The notes: generated from the sequence alone by a model not told the origin. A stretch of DNA of 64,000 bases from Macrothele yani (GCA_039090855.1 CM077011.1:28549001-28613000); one strand, 5' to 3'. Counted from the first letter of the stretch, positions 32,761 to 44,509 are shown. Numbers and translations are program-made.

Positions 32761-33539
32761 TAGCTTGTAGAAAATCGTTGTCATATCGAAAGATTAATCC
32801 CCATTTTTAAATTAAAGAGTGAAACTTCTGGCAACACACCGTAAGCTTGCGAATTACATAATTTACAGTAGAAGCAAAATAATACATGAGTAAAAGCCAA
32901 TGGAAGTAGACCAATAAATTATTTAACATTCATATAAGATTTCAATATTATTTCTTTAATGATAAGCACTTCTTGCCATTAATGTTTTAGTCACAAAAAA
33001 GGAAATTCCTCTTAATATTCTATCATTTTTTCTGAGATAAATTAAAAAATAACTGAACCCAGGTTTTAAGCTTGTTGGGGTGTGATCAGTACGCATGTTT
33101 GCCACCGATGGAAAGAGGTACACAAAAAATACAGGAATTAAGAATGTGTTTATGACGTATTACTACAGACTAAATCAGCACAATGGAATGCTGTTAGCAA
33201 CGATGACGTGCAAATGTTTTTACAGGCAATAAAATAAATAATGTAAGCAAGAATTATTCAGCTATTTTTCAACGTACGCAGTGTTTTTTGAACACATTTG
33301 TTTTCACTTATTGTTTACGCACAACAGATAATTAAGATTCTCTATGCACGCATCAGTAATGCAAAGTTATTTTGACGTCAGCGTTACAAGGAAAAACCCA
33401 AATGATAAGATTTAAGACTGCAACTTTTAAGTGACTGTTGACACACCATCGCTCTGCCTGAAACCTAGTAATTGTCTCACAGTTAAAGAGCAAAGTTACT
33501 TTTCGTAACATCAGTTTAATTACTCTTGCTCATCATCAT
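32761..33539. other. No gene recognised
   Basis: AT-rich intronic sequence. Confidence 0.45.
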
Positions 33540-34095
33540 CATTATCAATCTACTGCTGGATGAAGGTTTCCCTAAGTTTCTTTCTCAACTTTTTGTAGCT
33601 TAGAGAAACCTTCATCCAGGAGTGGATTGATCCTGAGCCTGTCTCCTCCATGTCACGACATTCTTTCGAATGTCATCCACACATCTCCTACATGGTCTTT
33701 TTCTGGGCTTCTTTCTCTCCCTTAAAATCCAGTCTAGTATTTCAGTTGTCCAATTGTGGTTATTTCTTTTGGAAATACGTCCAACCCATTGCCATTTCAC
33801 GGAGTTTGCTTGCTCACGATGTCATCAGCTCCTCCGTCATTTTCATAATCCATCAGTTCCTTTTTCTATATTTTCTGGATTATGCCAAGCATGCGCATTT
33901 CCATACTTCTTTCAGCAGCTTGCAGAATCTGAAGGTTTTTTTAGTTAAGGTCCATGATCCACAACGACGAAACGAAAGAATGTATTGATTACACACTTTT
34001 GTTTTAAGACATAATGGTAAACTGCCCTTGAAAACTGTACTGTTTCTTACAAATACTCTCCAACCAAGTTTTATACGCCTATTAATTTCTTCACA
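33540..34095 (-). pseudogene. RTE-like LINE, C-terminal coding fragment
   Basis: On the minus strand: 'EEINRRIKLGWRVFVRN', 'LKTKVCNQYILS', 'GSWTLTKKT', a frameshift with stops, then 'KWQWVGRISKRNNHNWTTEI' and 'PRKRPCRRCVDDIRK'. This is the 3' end of an RTE-clade ORF. The order and motifs match the endonuclease-RT family of the fragment at 28196. Confidence 0.78.
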
Positions 34096-34112
34096 CACAC
34101 ACACACATACAC
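34091..34112. repeat. (CA)n microsatellite
   Basis: About ten CA dinucleotides at the left of the Tc1/mariner nest. Confidence 0.9.
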
Positions 34113-34158
34113 AGATATAAATATACACTATATTATCAAAAGAAACTACAAAATACTA

Positions 34159-35709
34159 CGGGGGTTCAAATTTGACCTGGAGTTTTGTTTCAAATACATC
34201 AGATTCAAAACTTGTGTGTATTATTATTGTACATTTGGCAACACTGGTATATCAGGCTACCAGAACGCCACTTGTTTCGTTAATTTTCGTTGCCATGACA
34301 ACTCCCGCATTGCAGAAAGAAAAAATGGCGAGTGAAGATGTTTCGACTTCGGTACAGGAGAGAATAACTATAAAATTTCTTTGCAGCAATGAAGGTGCGA
34401 GTGGCAGGGAAATTCACCGGAGACTTCAAACATAGTTTGGTGATTCGTGTCTGTCCCGTTCGTCCTTCTTCGAATGATGTAAAGCGTTCAAGGAAGGCAG
34501 ACAAAGCGTCGGCAACGAACCGCAGAAGGCACGACCTGCAACTGCTGTTAACGACGCAATGACTGCGCGCGTAAATAAGCTCATACGGAACAACAGGAGA
34601 ATTAGGAGAATTTGAACTTTGCACCGAACATCAGCGCCGGCAGCGTGCATACCATCATCCACGATAAGCTGCACTTCAGCAAAGTGCATGCCAGATGGGT
34701 ACCGAAGCAGCTGTCCGACGAGCAGAAAGCCAGCAGATTGCAAATTGCGAACATGTTGTTCCGAAGGCATCAGAGAGAAGGAAACAACTTTCTCAAACGT
34801 GTGGTAACAGTGGACGAGACATGGATTCCTCACCATATGCCAGAAAGCAAACGTCTGGTAACAGTGGACGAGACATGGATTCATCACCATATGCCAGAAA
34901 GCAAACGTGCAAGCATGGAGTGGAGACATCAGAGAGAAGGAGACAACTTTCTTAGACGTGTGGTGACAGTGGACAAGACATGGATTCATCCCCATACGCC
35001 GGAAAGCAAACGTGGAAGCGTGGAGTGGAGACTTCAGAGAGAAGGAGACAACTTTCTCAAGCGTGTGGTAACAGTGGACGAGACATGGATTCATCACCAT
35101 ACGCCGGAAAGCAAACGTGCAAGCATTGAACAGTGATTCGCCTCCACCCAAAACATTCAAGATCAGGGCATCAACCACGAATGTAATGGCTACAGTGTTT
35201 TGGGACATTAACGGTATTGTTCTTATGGATTTCCTGGGAGATCGTCAAACAATCAATGCCACCTATTACAGCGATCTGTTAAAGAACTCCCTTAAGAAGA
35301 GACCCGGGCTCTTCAGCAGTGCAGTATGCCTTCTCCAAGACAACGCCAGGCCCCACACCGCTAAAGTAACTATGGAAACATTAGAGGAATTGGGATTGGA
35401 CGTTGTACCACACCTTCCGTACAGCCCGGATATGTCACCATGTGGCTACCACCTTTTCGGCCCATTAAAGGAATTTTTGGGAGGGCAGAAGTTCAGGTCA
35501 AATGAAGAGGTGAAAAGTGTCGTCCTGGGATGGTGTAAACAACAGAGTAAAGAATTCTACGAAACTGGGATCTGGAAGCTTCCAGAACGCTGTAAAAAAT
35601 GTATGGACCACGACGGAGATTACTTCGAAAAGTAAGTGATGCAACATCAGCTGTATGGTAAATAAATATCTGATTAAAAAAATCCAGGACAAATTTGAAT
35701 CCCCCCTCG
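34159..35709 (+). mobile_element. Mariner-family element nested in the Tc1
   Basis: The inverted ends are CGGGGGTTCAAATTTGACCT and CGAGGGGGGATTCAAATTTG (minus strand), flanked by TA at 34157-34158 and 35710-35711. It carries a decayed transposase with internally amplified catalytic-motif sequence. Confidence 0.88.
34325..35635 (+). pseudogene. Mariner transposase with tandemly repeated first-Asp motif
   Basis: It starts 'MASEDVSTSVQERITIKFL'. A TAG follows 'HRRLQT' (34433), and frames then shift. From 34612 it reads 'VHARWVPKQLSDEQKASRLQ', then four tandem versions of the 'RVVTVDETWIHHHTPESKR' segment between about 34795 and 35125. One version has Glu-to-Lys (VDKTW). After a frameshift near 35126 the rest is open (35130-35635): 'TVFWDINGIVLMDFL', the second Asp in 'LLQDNARPHTA' and 'YSPDMSPCGYHLFGPLKEF', where Gly replaces the third catalytic Asp. 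It ends 'MDHDGDYFEK'. The family is normally ~345 residues with a single first-Asp motif. It is inactive. Confidence 0.88.
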
Positions 35710-35790
35710 TATTTGCATAAATGCAAAGAACGGTACATAAGCTGAGATGTTCTGTCATGTTCTTTTGTTGTTAGAAACTTTGAAGCGGAT

Positions 35791-36823
35791 ATGCCGCGTG
35801 GACGTGAACTTTCCGAGTTCTAGCGTGGGCTTCTCATAGGATGTCATTTGAATAACATTTCCGTACGGAGCACTGTAGCTAAACTAAACATAACAAAATC
35901 AACTTTAAGTGATGTCGTGAAGGGATGGAAGCAGGACGGTGCAACTATAGAAAAAAAAACCCCGTTCAGGAAGACCACACACACTGACGGACAGTAACAA
36001 AAGAGCCATGGTAAGAAATGCTAAGAAATTCCATTCTTCCTCTGCCGTTTTCATCACTGCTGAAGTAGCAAATGCTTGTATGGCTCGGTTAGTACCATAA
36101 CTATGTGCATAGAGTTGCGCAGTGTGGGTTATTATGGTAGAGCAGCGACACACAAGCCACACATCACTACCGTGAATGGGAAGTGTCGTTTAGAGTTGTG
36201 TGTCTCGCGTCATTCCTGGCTGTGGGCGACTGGAAAGTTGTTCTTTAAAGTGATGAGTCACGCTTTTCACTCTTCAAATCTAATGGGCGTGTTTGAATTT
36301 GGCGACAGCTTGGCGAACAATTTTCGTCGGACTGCGTTCGTCCAACTGTTAAGTTCAGCGAAGGGTCCACCATGGTATGGAGTTGTATTTCGTGGATGGG
36401 ACTGGTCCCGTTGGTTATTATACCACAAATCATGAACTGTAAAGTGTACCTCAATGTTCTGTATAATTCTGCCTTACCAAGAATGTGGCAGTATTGTGGA
36501 AATGACCGTTGTCTTTTCCAACACGATAGAGCTGCCTGCCACACTGCACGACATGTGTAGGACTGGTTTCTTGAAAATGAGGTGGGATTGCTAGACTGGC
36601 CTGCTCAGAGTTCTGATCTTAATCCTATAGAACACCTCTGAGATGAACTGCAACGACGGATACGAAATCGACCACAACGACTGTCTTTGTCTCGACTCTG
36701 GCACCAGCTTTGCCGGACGAATGGCGAGTCATTTCCGTCGAGACCTACCGGAAGTTGGTTTATAATATACCTTGGCGTGCTTCCGCTGTTTTAGAAGCAA
36801 AAGGAAGAATGACTAACTACTAA
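35791..36823 (+). pseudogene. Tc1 transposase remnant (nested host of the mariner)
   Basis: It starts 'MPRGRELSEF' followed by TAG and then 'RGLLIGCHLNNISVRS', a Tc1 helix-turn-helix. Later pieces, in several frames, are 'ELRSVGYYGRAATHKPHITT' (36109), a degraded 'FKVMSHAFHSSNL' in place of 'SDESRFT', 'WYGVVFRGWDWS', 'FQHDRAACHTARHV' (the Asn after the second Asp is lost), 'SDLNPIEHL' near 36611-36640 and the terminal 'VLEAKGRMTNY'. Several stops and frameshifts are present. Confidence 0.82.
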
Positions 36824-36887
36824 TTGCGATAATAAATTCATGTGCCCCAAAATATTGTGGTCCGAATACTTTGGATAATACACTGTA

Positions 36888-37275
36888 TGTGTATATATAT
36901 GCATATATATTTAGCTTTCGTCCTTTATTTATATATCAAATCGCCCCCCCCCATTCCTTTGTTTTGGGTCCATCTTTGGTATGGTTTATATGTATCAGAC
37001 TGTGGACAAAAAAGCTATCATGGTTACCAAGATCAAATTTGTTTTTTATGGGTTTTGAGAAATAACTCTATTAAGTTTGTTTTATGTTATGTTTTTTTAT
37101 TCTAACAAATTTCTTTAAGTTTTGAAATAATTAAATTTCTCAAAACTTAAACAAATTTGATAGAATAAAAAAACAAAATAAAATTTGTTTAAGTTTTGAG
37201 AAATAATTCTGTTAAGTTTTTTTTTATTCTATCAAATTTGTTTTTTATGGGTTTTGAGAAATAATTCTATTAATA
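36888..37275. repeat. AT-rich block of mixed direct and inverted repeats
   Basis: A ~45-bp segment 'caaatttgttttttatgggt...' is at 37032-37074 and again at 37230-37273 in the same orientation. Between them a related 'tttgttttattctatcaaat' and 'aagttttgagaaataatt' motif appears in both orientations (about 37085-37215). It could fold into several competing hairpins. Confidence 0.75.
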
Positions 37276-37904
37276 TTTTACCATTTCTTAAACGTAACTG
37301 AAAGCCATTGAGTTCAAACTAATATGGAGTTCCTTGTAAAATCTTGATAAAAACGTAATTTATGTTATGTAATTAATAAATCGCAATTTGTAAATGTAAT
37401 TCCTTATACGTTGCGATTATTCAGAAACAAGGCATTGCGGGTTCGATCCCCGGCGCAGGATGCATTTACTTCACATCATTACAGCGGGAAATCTCTACCA
37501 TCGACAACAGGCCACATTATGTAAAGAGATTTGTAAGAAGGAATTTTTCTTGAAGTTTGTGTACGGACTGAAAAAGTCAATATTTAAGTTTGGAAAAAAC
37601 TTCTCTAAGAACGGAAAAGCCCGAAACAGGCATTTCTGTAAACAACAAAAACGAAAAAAAAAAAAAATAAAAAAATAACGGAATCAGTGACATCAAAATA
37701 TTTAATGTTTCCGTTATTAGAAACGGAAACTTTTCAAAACGGAAATTTCGTTAAAAATTTGAGGCTTCACTGCTACTTTGCTACACGTTATGTTTAGGAA
37801 TTTTCCGTGAATTCACATAACTTATTCTTTATAGTGTGGAGCTGGTGGCCCCAAATTAGGAGCAAGAGACTGCTACTTCTTATTGCTCACATGGTGCTCA
37901 TTCA
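37276..37904. other. No gene; a tRNA-like SINE scrap
   Basis: 'gcgggttcgatccccggcgc' at 37438-37457 is a good B box, followed by 'catttacttcac' as in family 2 SINEs. The A box is missing. An A-rich run is at 37652-37676. Confidence 0.45.
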
Positions 37905-38175
37905 CTCCCTCAAATGCTAAGTAAGACTTTTCACTCCCATAAAGGCTTAGGAAAACTTTTTTAGTAAAATGTTCACTCCCAAAAATGTTTAGCAAAATTA
38001 AAAAAAAAAACATTCACTCCCAAAAATGCTTAGTAAAATATTTTTAGTAAAACGTTCACTCCTAAAAATGCTTACTAAAACTTTTTTAATAAAACGTTCA
38101 CTCCCAAATTTTTTTAGTAAAACGTTCATTCCCAAAAATGCTCAGTAAATCGTTTTTTAGTAAAACGTTCACTTC
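37905..38175. repeat. Minisatellite, ~42-bp unit, about 7 copies
   Basis: 'gttcactcccaaaaatgctt' and 'agtaaaactttttt' recur at about 37940, 37972, 38011, 38054, 38096, 38125 and 38167 with length variation in the A and T runs. Confidence 0.85.
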
Positions 38176-38404
38176 CAAATAACAAATAATAATAAAAATA
38201 AAAATAATAGTAAAGAAAGAAAGAAAAGGACAAGAAAACAAAAAGGTAGTGCAAGATTCGTGTATCAAAAATCCCGGCACTGATTTTAATAACCATGTTC
38301 AACAAGAATATCGCCTACAGGATTGTGCAATTGTAATCCTTTTGTTTAATAAGAAGTTTCCAGCATTGAGCCTCAGACACATTTTATCTTGATATATTCT
38401 CTTT

Positions 38405-38606
38405 GCCACCTCCGTTGGCGCATAGGTCTAAGTGCTGGCCTCTGACCATTTATCCAAATTGGGTTCGAATCCCGGTGAGGCATGGATTCTTTATTTGTCT
38501 TACAGCACTGGCTCTCTCCTATCCCTGGAACCAGTGGCCCTAAGTTAGGAACGGGCGACTGCTTATAGCCTATCGAGTTGCTCACGGTGGTCGTTAAAAC
38601 CCCCAA
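38405..38606 (+). mobile_element. tRNA-derived SINE, family 1 (copy e)
   Basis: Head 'gccacctccgttggcgcata', B box 'GGTTCGAATCC', then the core and 'cggtggtcgttaaaaccccc'. Shorter in the head and more diverged than the other copies; the anticodon-like part has a deletion. Confidence 0.85.
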
Positions 38607-39160
38607 CAGTAAAAAACGTTTTCCCTTTATTATCAGTCTCGTCTGCTGCGCAAGATTGGTTTGACTTTCAGGAAACAAAAAGAACGAAATAAAGTAAAAC
38701 AATACTTTTCCCCCATTAAAACTTGCCGTTAACCTTCGGATAGTCTGTTTGCAGAACAATAGCAGTTAGAGCACCGAAGCATGAAAAATATCATATGCAT
38801 GTAGACGTACAAGTTACTTTCCAAGCACTCTTGACTCTTTAGTTTGTGAAACTACAAATAAGAATCTTGAATATGTCGTCACATTCTCGTGTCAGTCCGC
38901 GACTAAACTTTCTCCGTTAGCATTTAATGAGCACATCAAACTCCATGTAATGGCTTACTCAGTGCGATAAGCAATTCTACCGAGTGATTCAGCTGAATTC
39001 ATACGTTGTTGTCCAGCGGAATGACGTGACTAAAATCTGTATTTCCCTTTGTTTTTGTTTCTGGTGTACAGGAAATACAAATATTATAGAAGTCGAATAG
39101 CTGTCTCACTGAAGTTCACTTATTGTCATTTTACAGTCACTCACATTAAGGCGTCTGAAG
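38607..39160. other. No gene recognised
   Basis: Intronic sequence with no element ends found. Confidence 0.45.
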
Positions 39161-39350
39161 GGTTCGCCGAAAGCCAAGTGGTAAGGAGCGCAGGATTGTG
39201 GCTGTCCGACACGGGCCGAGATTCGAGTTCGAGTAAGACAGCGAGATATATTAATCGCACGACTCTGGCCTTGTCCCCTGTCTAGTAACAGTTGCCCTAA
39301 ATTGGGGACGTGGGGCAACTCCTTATAACTCTTGAAATGCAGTTTTCAAT
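39161..39350 (+). mobile_element. Divergent tRNA-derived SINE related to family 1
   Basis: A-box-like 'aagccaagtggtaagg', B-box-like 'gagattcgagttcgagt', then 'gactctggccttgtcccctg' and 'aaattggggacgtggggcaa', which align loosely with the family 1 core. It appears to be an older or sister family. Confidence 0.65.
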
Positions 39351-39783
39351 GCAACCTTCTTTTATAAAAAAATTAAAGAAGCCACGATCACCGTAAATTT
39401 AATCATTCGTTCATGAAAGAAACAAAGAAAGTTGGTTCTACCTGAAGATCTCGGTAATTCGTGCTTCATAGGTAACATCAGTTTTTTTAATACTTAAAAA
39501 GATTACGTAATTCAGTGATCTGTGAAATTATCCAAAAATAAAATTAAGACAGTAAGTTTCTGGTACTATTCTTTGAGTACATTTCTTGCGTTTAACTTGA
39601 GAATCCCGGATGTGAAGAGGAACATTTACCAAACTATTGAGTTGAGGTAAGGCAAGAAAATACAAAGAGAAAAGATTTCCCTCTTTTAGTGACGTGACGC
39701 GGAAACCCGGGCTTCCGATTGGTTTCTAACACTATCGTGTATGACATTACACAGGACATTGACGTATCAGACCGCGTAGCATG
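39351..39783. other. No gene recognised
   Basis: Intronic sequence only. Confidence 0.45.
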
Positions 39784-39794
39784 AAAGTAACGTC

Positions 39795-40010
39795 GCCGCC
39801 CCGGTGGCGCAGTGGTCTAAGCGATGGCCTCTGAACATTCGTCCAAACGGGGTCCGGGTTCGTATCCCGGTGAGGCATGGATGTTGTGTTTGTCTTACGG
39901 CACTGGTTCTCTCCCTTCCTTGGAACCAGTGACCCTACATTAGGGACAGGCGACTGCTTTTAGCTCATTGAGTTGCTCACGGTGGTCGTTAAACCTTCAA
40001 TCAAGAAAAA
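39795..40010 (+). mobile_element. tRNA-derived SINE, family 1 (copy f), perfect target duplication
   Basis: GCCGCCCCGGTGGCGCAGTG head, B box 'GGTTCGTATCC' and the full core. AAAGTAACGTC flanks it exactly at 39784-39794 and 40011-40021. The 11-bp perfect duplication marks a young insertion by LINE machinery. Confidence 0.94.
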
Positions 40011-40021
40011 AAAGTAACGTC

Positions 40022-40420
40022 ACAAACGGAGGGAACTCATCTCTCTAATGCCATGGCCTTGTATTTTCTAGGCGGCGTTGGGTCAGGGCACTGAAATTGT
40101 TTGTCCATGTGAAGTCAATGCCACCGGGACGACTGCCTGAAATATTGAAGAACTGAGAGGCAGCTAGAAGAAGAGGTATGAAAAAAACCTAACTAAAAAT
40201 GAATGGATGAAGTGAGTAAAAGCTTCACATACCATGACTAAATGAATAATTGTCCTTGAACTGAAGGTAATGGAGAAAAACTCTGGTTGATATAAGCTGA
40301 CCAAAAAACCCAGCTCTTTAGTAGAAACTGCTGAAGAAGAAGTTTCTTTTGTTAATGTGTGGTTGCGAACTTGCTTCATGCTATATATCAAATATATACA
40401 TATATGTATAATATAATATA
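40022..40420. other. No gene recognised
   Basis: Intronic sequence. An (AT)n-rich patch at 40388-40420 precedes the Tc1 end. Confidence 0.45.
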
Positions 40421-41331
40421 CAGGGATTGTCCAAAATAATGGAAACACCTCGCTGAAAACAGTGACTTTAGGATGTGCTGCTTTTTGAGTAAAACGACCA
40501 TGTAGCTACAATTTGTTTTGTAAACTATTGTTGCTTATATTCTCAAGGGTCTGTGTGTTTGCATTGTAAATCGGTGTTTGCATAATTTCGTTCCAGGTGA
40601 AGGCACAATGAGTGACCTTTTGGAGTTCCAAAGAGGGCAGATTGTAGGAGCCCGTCTGGTTGGTGCGTCGGTAACCACAGTGGTACAGGTATTGGGGGTA
40701 TCGAGAGGTACCGTGTCGAATGTCATCGCAGCATACAATGTTCACGGCACGACATCATCTGCGAGACACTAGTGTGGAAGGAAAACCAAACTCACTGCGA
40801 GAGACAGGAGGAGATTAAAGAGGATTGTGACCGCAAAGAGGAAGACCACGGCGACCAAAGTGACTCCTGAGCTTAATGCACATCTCCAAAACCCAGTGTC
40901 GACCCATACAGTGCGAAGGGAATTGCATAAGCACAATATTCACGGCAGAGTTGCAATTGCAAAACCCCTAGTGTCACACGTGAAAATGAAACGGAGACTA
41001 CGTGGTGCCAAGAACATAAAACGTTAACTGCGGATCACGGGAAACTTGTCTTGTGCTCCGGTGAATCAAGTTTCTCACTATTCTCCGCCACAGGACGGGT
41101 TTACGCGTGGAGAACCCTCGCAGAAACCTACAATCCAGACTGTCTCCTTCCTACAGTGGAGCATGGGGGCGGTTCCGTAATGGTTTGGACCATGATCTCG
41201 TGGTTTGCAGCAGGTCCCATTACCACCTTACACGAACGGATCACTAGCGGTGACTATGTCACTCTTTTGGTCGACCATGTGCATACAATGGCGCAGACAT
41301 TGAAAGCACATGGTCGGCCAAAAATGTGACA
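40421..41331 (+). mobile_element. Tc1-like element, 3'-truncated
   Basis: The left end CAGGGATTGTCCAAAATAAT at 40421 follows TA (40419-40420). The right end is missing; the sequence breaks at about 41331 next to a mariner fragment. Confidence 0.75.
40608..41331 (+). pseudogene. Tc1-like transposase, N-terminal two thirds
   Basis: Starts 'MSDLLEFQRGQIVGARLVGA', then 'VLGVSRGTVSNVIAAYNVHG' (helix-turn-helix), TAG near 40771, 'DRRRLKRIVTAKRKTTATKV', 'VSTHTVRRELHKHNIHGR'. A frameshift near 41020 precedes the first catalytic motif, where the Asp of 'SDESSFS' is replaced by Gly ('SGESSFSLF'). The last readable part is 'GGGSVMVWTMISWFAAGPIT' to 'MAQTLKAHGRP'. The second Asp and the Glu motifs are deleted. 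Inactive. Confidence 0.85.
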
Positions 41332-41344
41332 TAGTCACATATAT

Positions 41345-42540
41345 CAAAACATAGTCATTGTTTTAATATATGTCGTGTCTTTCTGCGCCACGCGAGGACG
41401 AGCGTTATCATGGCGGAGTTTCAAACCATTTTGATGAATGTGTCGATGCTTCTAAGGGATATGTGCTATCAGACATGTAATCAAAACCGACACGTAATCA
41501 ACCGTGGTATTAGGCAGCACGACATTCTGGTACACCATTCCTTGGTAATCAAAGAAAGTTATTACCATTACCTTCCCGGCAAACTTTTCACATCTTGATA
41601 TTTTTGGCTTTGGAGATGACGGAGTTTTCCGTACAGAGTTATGCTGTTTGTCCTCTGGATCGGAGTAATAAAGAAAAGTTTCATCGCATGTAATCACAGA
41701 CTTCAGGAAGGAGTTCTTGCTTCAAAAATTGACACACCTGAACATGCACTTGTTTTTGTTCCGGCGTCAGCAACCGAGGAATCCATCTTGCACTGACTCT
41801 CGTCGTGTGTTGTTTCTCACTGAAGCATTGACTACCTCTTCTGTTTAATAAAGAAAAGTTTCATCGCCTGTGATCACCAACTTCAGGTAGTCCTCGTTTG
41901 GAGTTCTTGCTTCAAAAATTGACACACCTCAACACGCAGTTGTTTTTGTTCCGGCGTCAGTAACTGAGGAATCCATCTTGTACTGACTTTTGTCATGTGT
42001 TGTTTCTCACTGAAGCATTGACTACCTCTTCTGTTTAATAAAGAAAAGTTTCACCGCCTGAGATCACCAACTTCAATTAGTCCCCGTTTGGAGTTCTTGC
42101 TTCAAAAATTGCCACACTTCAACACGCACTTGTTTTTGTTCCGGCATCAGTAACTGAGGAATCCATCTTGCACTGACTCGCGTCGTGAGTTGTTTCTCAC
42201 TGAGTACAGTCTGGACACTTCCAACTGAAATCTGTAAATGTTCTGCCGTTTGTATCACTGTGAGCCGACGATCCTTACGAATAATCACGACTGCAGTGCC
42301 TACCATGAGATCAGTAATGGCTCTTGGCCACAGCCCAGGTCCACCTTGTTTCTGAAACGATTCGCGGCTTTCACGAAATTCTTTTAACCACCACTGTACT
42401 GTCTGATGTGGCGTCACACTCTCACCATATGCCTGCAGCAACATTTCCTACGCTTTCGAACTCGGTTTCCCTAAACGAACACAGAACTTCAAAGCCGCGC
42501 GCTGTTCCGCTGTGATATTCAAGACTCGACTGAGAGGCGG
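41345..42540 (-). pseudogene. Mariner transposase, C-terminally truncated, with a ~185-bp segment triplicated
   Basis: On the minus strand it begins near 42524 'ITAEQRAALKFCVRLGKPSS' and runs through 'MLLQAYGESVTPHQTVQWWL', 'HLQISVGSVQTVL' and 'RWIPQLLMPEQKQVRVEVWQ' (to 42073). The segment from this linker to the first Asp motif is then repeated: 'aataaagaaaagtttca' lies at 41667, 41847 and 42037. Past the last copy it reads 'ITCDETFLYYSDPEDKQHN', 'GKVMVITFFDYQGMVYQ' and the second Asp in 'LRHDNARPRVAQ' near 41395. The third Asp region is missing where it meets the truncated Tc1. Confidence 0.85.
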
Positions 42541-44509
42541 GCGCAAATTAAAAAAAAAAAAAAAAAAAAAAAACGCTTATTCACAGCGTTCTATTCAAGG
42601 TCACGTGCAGCGCAACAGCTCGGAAAGGTTTATTCACATGGAGGGGAGTCGGGTGTACACTGTGATGATGTTTTTGTTCCAATATGTGTTTTGTTTAAAT
42701 ATAGTATTTAAAAAAAAATGCGCAGGCCCTTCTTGAACAGGCTAAGTAAAAATATATTTGCATTTAATACTATCATCATCACTTCTGAAAATCGTATTTT
42801 TAAAATTCTTTTTTCATCCGATTTCTGTAACCACAACCATTACTTTCCATGCATCAGCAAATTCTTCTGATACAAAGCTTTTACTTTTGAATGTGGTAAA
42901 ATGCTGTTGTTTATGCTACAAAAGACAAGCTCATTACACCCTAAAAACAGATGCGATTTTCTTCGCTAATATTTTTTGGAGCATTTTGTGAAGATAATGC
43001 CTTTGTTTGGCACGCGAAGACATGGTAATTTAAAAAAAAAAATTCTAGAAAGAATGCCATGTAGGAAGATCGTGTCCTTCGTTTTCGTATCCTGCTTTAA
43101 TCAGCAGAATTTCAAATTTATCAACCGAATCTGTCGCAGTGAAGTTCCTTATCTTAAACATAATACAAACATGATTAAATCGACAGAAAAAAAGTTTTTT
43201 TTTTAATTTTGTTACCGTAGGAAGTTTTGTAATGAAAGAAACTTTTAAAAACATTTATCTTATAGAACGTTTTTGCTGTTCAGAAAATAATGTCGTTGTA
43301 GGGGTGAGACATAGACTTTCGTGCTAAGTCCCGCCTTCTTTCCGATAGGCGTCCGTGAGTTAATTTAACAACTTCCCCCTACAGCAAATAATCTGAGGTT
43401 ATCACTCTCGTAATTTATTAATAATACATTTATCATCCAGGCCCCTCTTCCTCCGCCTTTTTGTGTAACTATCCGCGAATCAAGGAAGGGAGAGAATGGC
43501 TACTGAAAGGCACTTCATCAACTTCAATAAATATTTCGTGAATAAGAAAGATAATAAATTTAATGAATCAAAGTACTAGTGAGAGTCTGGTTCCGGTGCC
43601 AATGTCCGCGTCCACGAATTTGTGGCATGCGTCGTCCGTCACGAAGTGTTCAATCTCAAATCCGTTGCCCTAACGCCACTCTAATATCCGAGTCGTTCCG
43701 ACTCCACTCTGTAATTCGAAACACTCTGTTTCACGCTAAAAACCAGGAACTGCGTTCCTCGGAGCATAAAATCTCCACCGTCTATCCGTCTTCCAGACAC
43801 TCGTTGCAAATTCTTTTCACTTTCTCCCGAAGCCTCCAGCTTCACGCAAATAACAGGAACTGCGTTCCTTGGAGCATAGACGCCGCACGTCTACCCGCCG
43901 TCTAAGCGCTCCTCGCAAATCTCCTTCTCTCTCCGAAGCTATCTCTTATCCCCCTCGCTCCAGAAGACCCCTCCCTTCTTTTTTCGGCCCCACTCTACCA
44001 CGAGGCGCTGACCTACTACAAGGCACTGACCTTGTACGGTCCTGGAGCGAACCTGACCTTTGTCCGCAGGCACACTTTCTTCGAATCCGCACCCCAGCCG
44101 CTCCTGCTTCTCGGAAATCGCTCTCCCTCGCTTATTGTCTCCGTGCCCAACGACGGCATACCACACATTCTACCTAACGGACTTCTGTACGTGGAAACCA
44201 GACTCTATACAAACAGAACAAAACATACAACAATACTGACATTCTTTTACACAAAGGACGTATTCAGTCTTCCCAGACAGGCTGGCGTCCTTCTAACCTT
44301 GGGCATTGTATATGCACACAGTTAATGAAATAAAGTTATTTCCTTGTTTTTATGTACATAAATTAGCACTATATCATATCTTAATTGATATGCACCTCAT
44401 TATTACTTTTCGCCCTTACAGTCGTGTTGAGAAAATGTGTAATTAAATCGGCTGTCTGTCGCTTGTCTGCCGTAATTTTATTTTAGCTTAATCTAAAACA
44501 TAATTAAAC
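42541..44509. other. Intronic; A-tract and a GC-richer unassigned block
   Basis: A 25-A run at 42549-42573 could be a 3' tail of an unrecognised element. 43560-44340 is less AT-rich and holds two ~107-bp related units ('aggaactgcgttcctyggag' at 43745 and 43855), then 'aataaagttatttcc' at 44330, a polyadenylation-like signal. It might be an LTR or a transcript end. No protein family is recognised. Confidence 0.4.

Larger units (their letters stand above)
34126..36885 (+). mobile_element. Tc1-like element split by a mariner
   Basis: The left end CACTATATTATCAAAAG (34126) and the inverted right end CAGTGTATTATCCAAAG (36885) are flanked by TA (34124-34125, 36886-36887). A 1.55-kb mariner (34159-35709) sits 33 bp inside the left end. 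Without it the element is ~1.2 kb. Confidence 0.85.

Noticed and set aside
43296..43384. Tiny MITE with 'TGTAGGGG' inverted ends
   Set aside because: Only 8-9 bp of inverted match and no target duplication; compatible with chance.
43579..44325. Overlapping ~100-residue frames in a GC-richer block
   Set aside because: Arg/Ser/Pro-rich translations with internal duplication and no recognisable family; kept only as an unassigned block.
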